Positions 56,636-64,000 of a stretch of DNA of 64,000 nucleotides are shown in pieces. The stretch is from Thalassolituus sp. UBA674 (GTDB lineage Bacteria > Pseudomonadota > Gammaproteobacteria > Pseudomonadales > Oceanobacteraceae), in assembly GCA_002298335.1 (NCBI GenBank), contig DBNK01000017.1:62001-126000 (forward strand). Direction: 5' to 3'. Below the pieces are notes generated by a model. That model saw only the letters and a program-made list of their open reading frames with translations. It was not told the origin of the DNA and searched no databases. The position numbers and the translations under genes were made by a program. Position 1 is the stretch's first letter; the number at the start of each line of letters is the position of its first letter.

Positions 56636-57457
56636 GTGACCTACGTGATTCTGATCTTTGTGGCTTTCTTCCTGGTGGTGCTGGCTGCTCTCCTGTTGCT
56701 GCGCTGGTCTGATCAGCGTGATGACGCGAAGGAGTGGACCCGTCTGGCCGCGTTACAGCCGGATTCACCGGGTCATTTTGATGAGTCATTGATTGCTGGT
56801 CTGCCCGAACCGGTACAGCGTTTTTTCCGTTATGCCATTGCGCCCGGTACGCCTCTGTATCCGGTGGCTGAAATCACCATGAACGGGGATTTCAGCCTGG
56901 GTTCAAAAGAAAAACCTGATTATCAGCCCATGAGTGCGCGTCAGATTCTCGCTGCACCACAGGGTTTTGTCTGGCAGTTGTCATTGCCGGGCGTATCGGG
57001 CTCGGATGCCGCACACTGGACCCGCTTCCGCCTGTTCGGACTCTTACCGGTTGCCCGCTTCGGCGGTACAGCGGATCACACCCGCGCAGCCTTCGGGCGT
57101 TATATCGCTGAGGCGGTATTCTGGACGCCAGCTGCACTGTTACCGGGGCCGGGTGTGCACTGGGAAGCGCTGGCGGAAGACCGTATCCGTGTGACGGTCA
57201 CCTTCGACGGACTTGAGCAGGCGGTGGAATTAGTGCTGAATCCTGATGGGCAGCCGGAGCAGATCTTTTTTATGCGCTGGAGTGATGCCAATCCGCAAAA
57301 AGAATATCGCCTGCAGCCATTCGGGGGATATCTGTCGGACTTCCGGGAGGTGCAGGGTTACCGCATTCCGTTTCATGTGGAAGCGGGCAATATGTTCGGC
57401 ACAGATGATTATTTTGCTTTTTACCGCGCGGACATTGAGTCTGTGATGTTCCGCTAA
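56636..57457 (+). CDS. DUF6544 (former DUF6920) family protein
   Basis: The 273-residue protein starts with one membrane helix (YVILIFVAFFLVVLAALLLLRW), followed by GLPEPVQRFFRYAIAPGTPLYPVAEITMNGDFSLG and FGGYLSDFREVQGYRIPFHVEAGNMFGTDDYFAFYRADI, a pattern of the DUF6544 family, whose function is unknown. GTG 56636 is chosen because AGAGGGA lies 7 nt upstream; GTG 56612 is possible. It converges with the next gene, with 13 nt between stops. Confidence 0.75.
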   Translation: MTYVILIFVAFFLVVLAALLLLRWSDQRDDAKEWTRLAALQPDSPGHFDESLIAGLPEPVQRFFRYAIAPGTPLYPVAEITMNGDFSLGSKEKPDYQPMSARQILAAPQGFVWQLSLPGVSGSDAAHWTRFRLFGLLPVARFGGTADHTRAAFGRYIAEAVFWTPAALLPGPGVHWEALAEDRIRVTVTFDGLEQAVELVLNPDGQPEQIFFMRWSDANPQKEYRLQPFGGYLSDFREVQGYRIPFHVEAGNMFGTDDYFAFYRADIESVMFR

Positions 57458-57470
57458 TCCGTGCCGGAAA

Positions 57471-58133
57471 TTACTGACACTGTGGGTTGATAATATCCGG
57501 GCCACACAGATAGACATCTTCAAAAAGATAACGCATGGCGTCTGCCGTGCCGGAAAATACCTCTTCCGGATCGCTGCCTTTCGGAACCGTTAAGGCTCCG
57601 GCTATTTCGGATGGCGGAACCTGAATTTCGCGCAGGATGACATAAAACAACCGGTCTTTGCGTATGCCTTTGAGAAAGGTATACACACCAAATTCTTCAT
57701 CCAGTTTACGGCCACACATGATAAACAGTGAGCGCTGGTCGTAACCGATGGCACCATCATTTTTCAGCGCGTCGACTTTGATGGCATTACATTTCTGCTG
57801 ATACGTGAGAATGATGGACGCAGACCATTGTTCCAGAGAAAAGTTTTCGGGTTTGATAAAGGCCTGCACAATCAGCAGGTTTGAATGATCTTCTTTTTCG
57901 GCATTTTCTGGTGCGAGTTCCATAATCCACATGTCATCGCGTCTGGTGCGGCTGACGACCTTCCAGTTATAGGGTTCGGCGCGGTTTTTCCAGTGGAGTT
58001 TATGTTGGGATGATGCCGCGGCCACCGTTTTGTCCGGTGAAGGGGAGGCCTCCGTCTGGTTCGTCTGGCCGCTCAGGACCGTCAGCGGCAACAGACAGCC
58101 GAACAGGGCGATAAGTGCAGTGTTGAGTGACAT
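57471..58133 (-). CDS. Exported protein of unknown function
   Basis: About 220 residues with a signal peptide (LNTALIALFGCLLPLTVLSGQ). The mature part HKLHWKNRAEPYNWKVVSRTRRDDMWIMELAPENAEKED ... EVFSGTADAMRYLFEDVYLCGP has four cysteines. I recognise no family. It lies downstream of the TetR gene on the same strand (58 nt gap), so it could be cotranscribed with it. Confidence 0.6.
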   Translation of the reverse strand: MSLNTALIALFGCLLPLTVLSGQTNQTEASPSPDKTVAAASSQHKLHWKNRAEPYNWKVVSRTRRDDMWIMELAPENAEKEDHSNLLIVQAFIKPENFSLEQWSASIILTYQQKCNAIKVDALKNDGAIGYDQRSLFIMCGRKLDEEFGVYTFLKGIRKDRLFYVILREIQVPPSEIAGALTVPKGSDPEEVFSGTADAMRYLFEDVYLCGPDIINPQCQ

Positions 58134-58191
58134 CACTGTTCCTTCTTATTTTTTATTATGTTCCGCACCGGTAGCGGTTCGTGGGGTGTAT

Positions 58192-58839
58192 TCAACCGCT
58201 GCCGGGGATATTCACTGTGCCGAAGCAGGTTTTCAGGCCGCAGAAATAAGTATCCAGAATACGCTGGCTTTCCTTTTCCAGGTCAAACATATCAGGAATT
58301 ACGAGACTGATGTAGATCATCCCGGTGAGTTGTATGTGCAGCTGCAGGACGGCCTGATCCACATCCAGTTCAGCCGGCAGCTGGTGTTTGCGGATTGCCT
58401 GCTGCAGGGCCGCACGGATGCGCAGCGTGCCTTCCTGATATTTTTCCCGGTGTTTCTGGGTCAGGACTTCGTTGTCCTCGGTACGCTCGCATTTGAGAAA
58501 GATGATTTCGTAACGGCGTCGCCAGCGCGGGTTGTGCACAATTTCGTGATTGAGGTGCAGCAGCAGCTGATAAAAGCGCCCGAGAGGGTCTGGTTCATCC
58601 GGATTCACAATCTGCTGGTGAAACACATCGAACGAGCTCATCAGGTCATCGACCATAGCCACAAAAATATCGTGCTTGTTGCGGAAGTGCCAGTACACGG
58701 CCCCCCGGGTGAACCCGGCTTCTCTGGCGATGTCATTCAGAGAGGTGGCTGAGACCCCTTTACGATGAAATACGGTTTCTGCCGCTTCAATGATGGTTTC
58801 GCGGGTCTGCTGGGCTTCTTCTTTTGTGCGTCGGGCCAT
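58192..58839 (-). CDS. acrR: TetR family regulator, AcrR/TtgR-like
   Basis: Predicted repressor of the divergent acrAB efflux operon. The 215-residue protein has the AcrR-type N-terminus MARRTKEEAQQTRETIIEAAETVFHRKGVSATSLNDIAREAGFTRGAVYWHFRNKHDIFVAMVDD, with a helix-turn-helix at about 33-52, and a variable ligand-binding C-terminal domain. GGAGGAATT precedes ATG 58839. The divergent promoter region contains an AcrR-type operator. Confidence 0.9.
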   Translation of the reverse strand: MARRTKEEAQQTRETIIEAAETVFHRKGVSATSLNDIAREAGFTRGAVYWHFRNKHDIFVAMVDDLMSSFDVFHQQIVNPDEPDPLGRFYQLLLHLNHEIVHNPRWRRRYEIIFLKCERTEDNEVLTQKHREKYQEGTLRIRAALQQAIRKHQLPAELDVDQAVLQLHIQLTGMIYISLVIPDMFDLEKESQRILDTYFCGLKTCFGTVNIPGSG

Positions 58840-58916
58840 AATTCCTCCGCGAGAAAGTTCCCCTGCGAGCGGTCCTCCCACTGGCCGGGAGATCACAACT
58901 CATTGTTCCAGATTTA

Positions 58917-58940
58917 TACATACATGTGTGAATGTATATA
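58917..58940. promoter_or_regulatory. AcrR-type operator between acrR and acrA
   Basis: The 24-bp dyad runs from TACATACATG to GAATGTATATA. It differs at only two positions from the E. coli AcrR operator as I remember it (TACATACATTTG with TGAATGTATGTA). It sits between the two divergent starts, about 77 nt from acrR and 45 nt from acrA. Confidence 0.8.
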
Positions 58941-58985
58941 GATTAGTCTATACCAATGAAACCAGATCAGCCAGAGGGATACCCC

Positions 58986-60155
58986 ATGCACGCTCCGCTC
59001 AGACTTTCCGCAACCTCACTGCTGGCGACTCTGTCCCTGCTTATGGCTGCCTGCAGTCAGGAAGCTGGACCGGGTGCGGCGCAGGCGCCACGCCCGGCAC
59101 CGGCGGCAGGCTATGTGACCGTGACTGAAAAGCCTTTCACTTTCGTCAATGAACTGCCCGGCCGTACGACCCTGTATGAAGTGGCCGAAGTGCGTCCTCA
59201 GGTCACGGGCATCATTGAGAAACGCTTGTTTGAAGAGGGCCAGACGGTCAGCTCTGGTGAAGCCCTGTATCAGATCGATGACAAGCTCTATCAGGCCGCT
59301 GTGGCCAGCGCCAAAGCAGATCTTGCCACGGCGAACGCTAACCTGACGTCCACCCGCCTGACCTCAGGCCGTTATGAGAAACTGGTGAAAACCGGTGCGG
59401 CATCCCAGCAGGAACTGGAGGATGCGGAAACCGCACTGAAAGCGGCTCAGGCCCAGGTGGCTGCAGCAGAAGCCCAGCTGGAAACCGCCGAAATCAATCT
59501 GGCCTATACCACCATACGTTCACCGATTTCCGGCCGTACCGGCCGTTCTGCCGTGACTCCGGGTGCACTGGTGACTGCCAACCAGACTACGGCGCTGGTG
59601 ACCGTGCGCCAGCTGGACCCTATCTACATTGACCTGACCCAGTCTTACGATGAACTGCGCACTCTGCGTGCGGCCATGGCCAGCGGTGAGATGAAAACCG
59701 TGGGTAATGATCAGGCGCAGGTGGAACTGGTGCAGGAAGACGGCTCTGTCTACGAGCACACAGGGACTCTGCAGTTCTCAGAATACGCGGTGGATGAAAC
59801 CACCGGCAGTGTGACCCTGCGGGCGCTGTTCCCGAACCCCGACGGTGCCTTGCTGCCGGGTATGTTTGTCCGTGCGCGTCTGCCTCAGGCGAAACGTGAG
59901 AACGCTATTCTGGTACCTCAGAAAGGGGTTGCCCGTGATCCGACCGGTCAGGCCACCGCGCTGGTGATCGGTGAAGGCAACGTGGTGCAGAAACGTCAGG
60001 TCGAGACTGAACGCGCGGTGGGTGGTCAGTGGCTGATCCGCTCCGGTCTTGAGGCAGGTGACAAACTGATTATTGATGGCCTGCAGAAGATTCAGGTGGG
60101 GGCGCCGGTATCGCCGGTGAATACCGAAGCTGAAAGCGCCAAGGCGGAGGGCTGA
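58986..60155 (+). CDS. acrA: RND efflux periplasmic adaptor (AcrA/MexA-like)
   Basis: Links the inner-membrane RND pump to an outer-membrane channel. ATG 58986 (AGAGGGATACCCC upstream) gives 389 residues: signal peptide with lipobox LLMAAC, then beta-barrel and lipoyl halves (VRPQVTGIIEKRLFEEGQTVSSGEALYQIDD; YTTIRSPISGRTGRSAVTPGALV), the alpha-helical hairpin (about 95-160), and the RLPQAKRENAILVPQKGVARDPTGQ region. acrB follows 5 nt later. Confidence 0.94.
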   Translation: MHAPLRLSATSLLATLSLLMAACSQEAGPGAAQAPRPAPAAGYVTVTEKPFTFVNELPGRTTLYEVAEVRPQVTGIIEKRLFEEGQTVSSGEALYQIDDKLYQAAVASAKADLATANANLTSTRLTSGRYEKLVKTGAASQQELEDAETALKAAQAQVAAAEAQLETAEINLAYTTIRSPISGRTGRSAVTPGALVTANQTTALVTVRQLDPIYIDLTQSYDELRTLRAAMASGEMKTVGNDQAQVELVQEDGSVYEHTGTLQFSEYAVDETTGSVTLRALFPNPDGALLPGMFVRARLPQAKRENAILVPQKGVARDPTGQATALVIGEGNVVQKRQVETERAVGGQWLIRSGLEAGDKLIIDGLQKIQVGAPVSPVNTEAESAKAEG

Positions 60156-60160
60156 TCGGC

Positions 60161-63100
60161 ATGGCTCAGTTTTTTATTGATCGCCCGATTTTCGCCTGGG
60201 TTATCGCCATCATCCTGATGCTGGCCGGTACCCTGTCGATTCTCAATCTGCCGGTGGAGCAGTATCCCAAGGTAGCGCCGCCGCAGGTGACCATTTCTGC
60301 GACCTACCCGGGTGCCTCGGCGGAAGCCGTAGAGAATTCGGTCACCCAGGTGATTGAAGAGCAGATGAACGGTCTGGATAACCTGCTGTACATGTCATCC
60401 AGCAGTGATTCTTCCGGTAACGCATCCATTACTCTTACCTTCGGTGCCGGGACTGATCCGGACATTGCTCAGGTGCAGGTACAGAACAAGATGCAGCTGG
60501 CCACCTCCAGGTTGCCGCAGATTGTTCAGCAGCAGGGCATTCAGGTGAGTAAATCGGCTGAAGCCTTCCTCATGGTCATTGCCTTTATCTCTGAAGACGG
60601 GCGCATGACGCGTTCGGATATCGCCGACTACATCGGAGCCAATATCCAGAACCCGATTGCCCGGACCGAAGGTGTTGGTACTACCCGTCTGTTCGGAGCC
60701 GAATACGCCATGCGCGTCTGGCTCAACCCAAACAAACTGAATGAATACCGTCTGACCCCGTCCGATGTTATTGCCGCCCTGCGCGCACAGAATAATCAGG
60801 TGGCCGGTGGTCAGTTGGGCGGGACCCCGGCCATCGCCGGGCAGCAGCTGAACGCTTCGATTCAGGTGCAGACACTGCTGGAGACACCGGAAGAGTTTGG
60901 CCAGATCCTGCTGAAAGTATCGCCGAACGGTTCACGGGTTCTGCTGCGCGATGTTGCCCGGGTTGAGATGGGCTCCGAATCCTATGCGGTTGTGGGTCGT
61001 TTTAACGGCCAGCCCGCAGCCGGTCTGGCGGTGAATCTGGCCACCGGTGCTAACGCCCTGGATACCTCTGAACGGGTTAAGGCGCGCATTGAGGAGCTGA
61101 GCCAGTTCTTCCCGGACGGCATGGTCTACAAGTACCCGTACGACACCACGCCATTTGTTGAAATCTCCATCTTTGAGGTGGTGAAAACCCTGTTTGAGGG
61201 TATCGGGCTGGTGTTCCTGGTGATGTACCTCTTCCTGCAGAACTTCCGCGCCACCCTGATTCCGACCATTGCCGTCCCTGTGGTGTTGCTGGGTACCTTC
61301 GGCGTGTTGTACGTCTTTGGTTATTCCATCAATACCCTGACCATGTTCGGGCTGGTTCTGGCGATTGGTCTGTTGGTGGATGACGCCATTGTGGTGGTGG
61401 AGAACGTCGAACGGGTGATGGCCGAAGAGGGGCTGGGGCCGGTTGAAGCCACGCGTAAATCCATGGGCCAGATCACCGGGGCTCTGGTGGGTATCGCTCT
61501 GGTGCTGTCCGCGGTGTTTGTCCCCATGGCCTTCTTCCCGGGATCGACCGGGGCGATTTACAAGCAGTTTTCCATCACCATTGTATCGGCCATGGTGCTG
61601 TCGGTGCTGGTGGCATTGATTCTGACGCCGGCACTCTGTGCCACCCTGCTGAAACCCCATATGGGCGATCATCAGACCAAGGCCGGTTTCTTCGGCTGGT
61701 TTAACCGTACCTTTGATAAGAACACCCACCGTTACCGTAACGGCGTGGAGTCCATCATTGGTAAGTGGGGCCGTTACGTGGTGCTGTATGTGCTGATCGT
61801 ACTGGCTCTGGGCTGGAGCTTCCTGCGTCTGCCCAGTTCTTTCCTGCCGGAAGAAGATCAGGGCATGATCATTGTCATGGTGCAGCTGCCGGTCGGCTCC
61901 ACGCAGGAGCAGACTCTGGACGTGCTGAAAAAGATTGAGCACCACTTTATGGTGGAAGAGGCCGAGGCGGTGGATTCCATGTTTGCCGCTGCGGGCTTCA
62001 GCTTCGCTGGTCGTGGGCAGAATTCCGGTCTGGCGTTTGTGCGTCTGAAAAACTGGGATGAACGTGATCTGCAGGCCAACGGGGTACCCGCGGTGATCGG
62101 CCGTGCCTGGGGCGCCTTCGCGCAGATCCGCGAAGCCTTTATCTTTGCGCTGAATCCGCCTGCTATTCAGGAGTTGGGAGTGGCTGGGGGCTTTAACTTC
62201 CAGCTGCAGGACCGTGCCGGTGTCGGCCACGATGCCCTGATGGGCGCTGCCTATCAGCTGCTCGGCATGGCCAACCAGGACCCGTCCATGGTGCAGGTGC
62301 GCTACAGCGGTCTGCCGGATGCGCCTCAGTATGATCTGGATGTGGATCAGCAGAAAGCGTTGGCCATGGGGCTCTCGGTGGGTGATATCAACGACACCAT
62401 GTCGGTGGCCTGGGGTTCGAGTTATGTGAATGATTTCCTCGACCGTGGCCAGATCAAGAGCGTCTACGTTCAGGCCGATGCGCCGTACCGCATGCTGCCG
62501 GAAGACATCAACAACTGGCACGTGCGTAACAGCAGTGGCGAGATGGTACCTTTCTCCAGCTTCTCCTCGGGCGAGTGGAGTTACGGTGCGCAGCAGCTGC
62601 AGCGCTACAACGGTGTGTCGTCGGTGAATATTCAGGGTAATACTATGCCAGGCTTCAGTACCGGTGATGCCATGGCCGCCATGGAGCGTCTTGCTGGGCA
62701 GCTGCCTGCAGGCCTTGGCTTTGAATGGACCGGGTTGTCCTATCAGGAGAGCCAGGCTGGTAACCAGGCACCGATGCTGTATGCGCTGTCGCTGCTGGTG
62801 GTATTCCTCTGTCTGGCGGCCCTGTATGAGAGCTGGTCGATCCCCTTCTCGGTGATGCTGATTGTGCCGCTGGGTGTCATCGGTGCTGTGCTGGCGGTGA
62901 CTCTGCGTGGTCTGGGTAACGACGTCTTCTTCCAGGTCGGTCTGCTGACCACCATTGGTCTGTCGTCCAAGAACGCCATTCTGATTGTGGAATTCGCTCA
63001 TGATATGGAGCGTCAGGGCCGCAGCCTGTTGTCAGCCACACTGGAAGCAACCCGTATGCGACTGCGCCCGATCCTGATGACCTCGATGGCGTTTGGTCTG

Positions 63101-63292
63101 GGCGTGACACCGCTGATGCTCAGCTCCGGTGCCGGTTCCGGTGCCCGTCATGCACTGGGTACCGGTGTGTTCGGTGGGGTTGTGGCGGCAACCGTGCTGG
63201 CCATCTTCTTTATTCCGCTGTTTTATGTGCTGGTACGGCGCCTGTCCGGGGTCCCTCTGGGCCGGGCGGACGATCCGGCACCCGAGTCCTGA
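60161..63292 (+). CDS. acrB: RND multidrug efflux transporter (AcrB/MexB-like)
   Basis: Proton-driven export of drugs, solvents or bile-like compounds. The 1043-residue protein starts MAQFFIDRPIFAWVIAIILMLAG and has the proton-relay aspartates in TM4 (GLLVDDAIVVVENVERVM), the TM10 lysine (GLSSKNAILIVEFA), and HAE-1 family landmarks (GARHALGTGVFGGVVAATVLAIFFIPLFYVLVRRL). No outer-membrane factor gene follows, so TolC/OprM is probably encoded elsewhere. Confidence 0.96.
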   Translation: MAQFFIDRPIFAWVIAIILMLAGTLSILNLPVEQYPKVAPPQVTISATYPGASAEAVENSVTQVIEEQMNGLDNLLYMSSSSDSSGNASITLTFGAGTDPDIAQVQVQNKMQLATSRLPQIVQQQGIQVSKSAEAFLMVIAFISEDGRMTRSDIADYIGANIQNPIARTEGVGTTRLFGAEYAMRVWLNPNKLNEYRLTPSDVIAALRAQNNQVAGGQLGGTPAIAGQQLNASIQVQTLLETPEEFGQILLKVSPNGSRVLLRDVARVEMGSESYAVVGRFNGQPAAGLAVNLATGANALDTSERVKARIEELSQFFPDGMVYKYPYDTTPFVEISIFEVVKTLFEGIGLVFLVMYLFLQNFRATLIPTIAVPVVLLGTFGVLYVFGYSINTLTMFGLVLAIGLLVDDAIVVVENVERVMAEEGLGPVEATRKSMGQITGALVGIALVLSAVFVPMAFFPGSTGAIYKQFSITIVSAMVLSVLVALILTPALCATLLKPHMGDHQTKAGFFGWFNRTFDKNTHRYRNGVESIIGKWGRYVVLYVLIVLALGWSFLRLPSSFLPEEDQGMIIVMVQLPVGSTQEQTLDVLKKIEHHFMVEEAEAVDSMFAAAGFSFAGRGQNSGLAFVRLKNWDERDLQANGVPAVIGRAWGAFAQIREAFIFALNPPAIQELGVAGGFNFQLQDRAGVGHDALMGAAYQLLGMANQDPSMVQVRYSGLPDAPQYDLDVDQQKALAMGLSVGDINDTMSVAWGSSYVNDFLDRGQIKSVYVQADAPYRMLPEDINNWHVRNSSGEMVPFSSFSSGEWSYGAQQLQRYNGVSSVNIQGNTMPGFSTGDAMAAMERLAGQLPAGLGFEWTGLSYQESQAGNQAPMLYALSLLVVFLCLAALYESWSIPFSVMLIVPLGVIGAVLAVTLRGLGNDVFFQVGLLTTIGLSSKNAILIVEFAHDMERQGRSLLSATLEATRMRLRPILMTSMAFGLGVTPLMLSSGAGSGARHALGTGVFGGVVAATVLAIFFIPLFYVLVRRLSGVPLGRADDPAPES

Positions 63293-63312
63293 TTTCTTCA
63301 GACGTTGACCTT

Positions 63313-63338
63313 GCCCGGCTTATGCCGGGCTTTTTTTT
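63313..63338 (+). terminator. Terminator of acrAB
   Basis: GCCCGGC-TTAT-GCCGGGC is a perfect 7-bp stem followed by eight T, 20 nt after the acrB stop. Confidence 0.9.
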
Positions 63339-63390
63339 GCCGCATCTGTTATACCTGACTACAACTTAAGCATGACAGGCAGACAAGACG

Positions 63391-63840
63391 ATGAAACAGG
63401 TCCGATCCCTGGCGCTGCTGTCCGGGTTGTTACCGGTCACACTGTGCGCGCTGGAAGAGACCCCGCTGCAGGGGAAAGCAGAACGCTGGCGCGGTTGTTA
63501 TTACTACGCCACGGAAATGGGTAAGCCCGGGGCAGGTACCCGCTTTTATGCCGATCTGACGTTTTACGACACCACGTTTGAGGGGCTGGTCTATGAAGAC
63601 AGTTTTATCGACGGTCAGGAAGGTCAGCGGCTGATGTCTGCGGTGATGGGGATGTCGTACAACGGAATGGTGAGCTTCAGTAAAGGCTATGACCCCGAAT
63701 CCGGGCAGAAACACTTCATCATGTATCTCGGCTCACTGAACGCCGACGCCAGTGCCATCAGCGGCGCCTGGACCATCCCACAAAGTACGAATTTCGGCGC
63801 TTTTATCATGACTCAGCAGGATTACCCCTGTGCCGGCTGA
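63391..63840 (+). CDS. Exported small protein of unknown function
   Basis: 149 residues with a signal peptide (VRSLALLSGLLPVTLCALEE). The mature part WRGCYYYATEMGKPGAGTRFYADLTFYDTTFEGLVYEDSFIDGQ ... FIMYLGSLNADASAISGAWTIPQSTNFGAFIMTQQDYPCAG looks like a small beta protein, with two cysteines (near both ends) that could pair. Family not recognised. It lies after the acrAB terminator. Confidence 0.65.
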   Translation: MKQVRSLALLSGLLPVTLCALEETPLQGKAERWRGCYYYATEMGKPGAGTRFYADLTFYDTTFEGLVYEDSFIDGQEGQRLMSAVMGMSYNGMVSFSKGYDPESGQKHFIMYLGSLNADASAISGAWTIPQSTNFGAFIMTQQDYPCAG

Positions 63841-63869
63841 CGCCACAACCGGGCTGGTGTGCGGCTGAC

Positions 63870-64000
63870 TCAGAGGTTGTGCTCAGCACTGTCGGCGTGG
63901 CCTTCTTTCCAGTAACCGGACGCTTTGATCCATGGCTTGCTGATACCACGCTCGTTGAGCAGGTACTGGCGCACGCTGCGCACCATGGAAGACTCTCCTG
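63870..64000 (-). CDS. Siderophore-interacting protein, C-terminal fragment
   Basis: The minus-strand frame ends at 63870 and continues off the window. The visible 43 residues GESSMVRSVRQYLLNERGISKPWIKASGYWKEGHADSAEHNL match the end of SIP/ViuB-type NAD(P)H-dependent ferric-siderophore reductases (R-x-x-R-x-Y-L ... GYW+xG). The N-terminal FAD domain is outside the window. Confidence 0.7.
   Translation of the reverse strand, partial: GESSMVRSVRQYLLNERGISKPWIKASGYWKEGHADSAEHNL

Noticed and set aside
60932..63001. 689-codon minus-strand frame opposite acrB
   Set aside because: It is a mirror frame of a certain RND pump gene. Its His/Gln/Arg-rich composition is not protein-like.
1..64000. CRISPR arrays, tRNA or rRNA genes, prophage and insertion sequences
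   Set aside because: None were recognised: no regularly spaced direct repeats, no cloverleaf with a CCA-like end, and no transposase, integrase or phage structural proteins among the frames.

Overview
The window looks like a chromosomal segment of a marine, heterotrophic gammaproteobacterium, most likely of the Oceanospirillales type. The reasons are the gammaproteobacterial gene sets and orders (nusA-infB-rbfA-truB-rpsO-pnp, rpe-gph, cmoAB, groESL, acrR/acrAB), a sodium-pumping oxaloacetate decarboxylase, a compatible-solute locus built around a fused glucosylglycerol-phosphate synthase/phosphatase, and an AlmA-like flavin monooxygenase of the kind seen in hydrocarbon degraders. No rRNA, tRNA, prophage, transposase or CRISPR array was seen. 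The species assignment is inference from gene content.

Layout. 1-8600: transcription/translation operon nusA (5' end cut by the window) - infB - rbfA - truB - rpsO, then a structured 0.5-kb spacer and pnp. 8600-18850: mixed metabolic and envelope genes (sulfide:quinone oxidoreductase, lipoprotein, acyl-CoA dehydrogenase, secreted subtilase, M13 peptidase, small orphan, PhzF-like isomerase, DUF3530). 19000-25470: rpe-gph-rmuC, a membrane diguanylate cyclase, cmoA-cmoB. 25470-27140: a palindromic repeat pair, then a leader region with an aromatic-codon peptide and an attenuator in front of a DAHP synthase. 27150-32070: DUF2061, dusC, oadGAB. 32070-32480: two tandem structured intergenic repeats. 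32690-36520: egtB-egtD (ergothioneine) and mqo. 37000-42460: glucosylglycerol module (GH13_18 phosphorylase, MFS transporter, GgpPS). 42550-44420: bfr, bfd, cheR. 44760-49060: aceE-aceF without lpd. 49300-53440: chemoreceptor, alkyltransferase-like protein, AlmA-like monooxygenase. 53670-56300: fxsA and the heat-shock groESL operon. 56600-64000: two poorly known proteins, an acrR-acrAB efflux locus with a classical operator, a secreted hypothetical protein and the 3' end of a siderophore-interacting protein gene.

The most interesting signals are non-coding. (1) The DAHP synthase leader encodes a peptide with seven aromatic residues in nine codons, followed by four alternately pairing segments and a strong intrinsic terminator, which reads as transcription attenuation by Phe/Trp/Tyr supply. 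(2) A family of intergenic inverted repeats with a conserved plan (long variable arms, conserved flanks, small central hairpin) follows rpsO (two units), oadB (two tandem units) and groEL (one unit). The arm sequences differ completely between copies but stay perfectly complementary. (3) The rpsO-pnp spacer can fold into a 32-bp long-range stem that competes with the rpsO terminator, followed by a second hairpin resembling an RNase III processing site. All structures were read by eye; no folding or database search was run.
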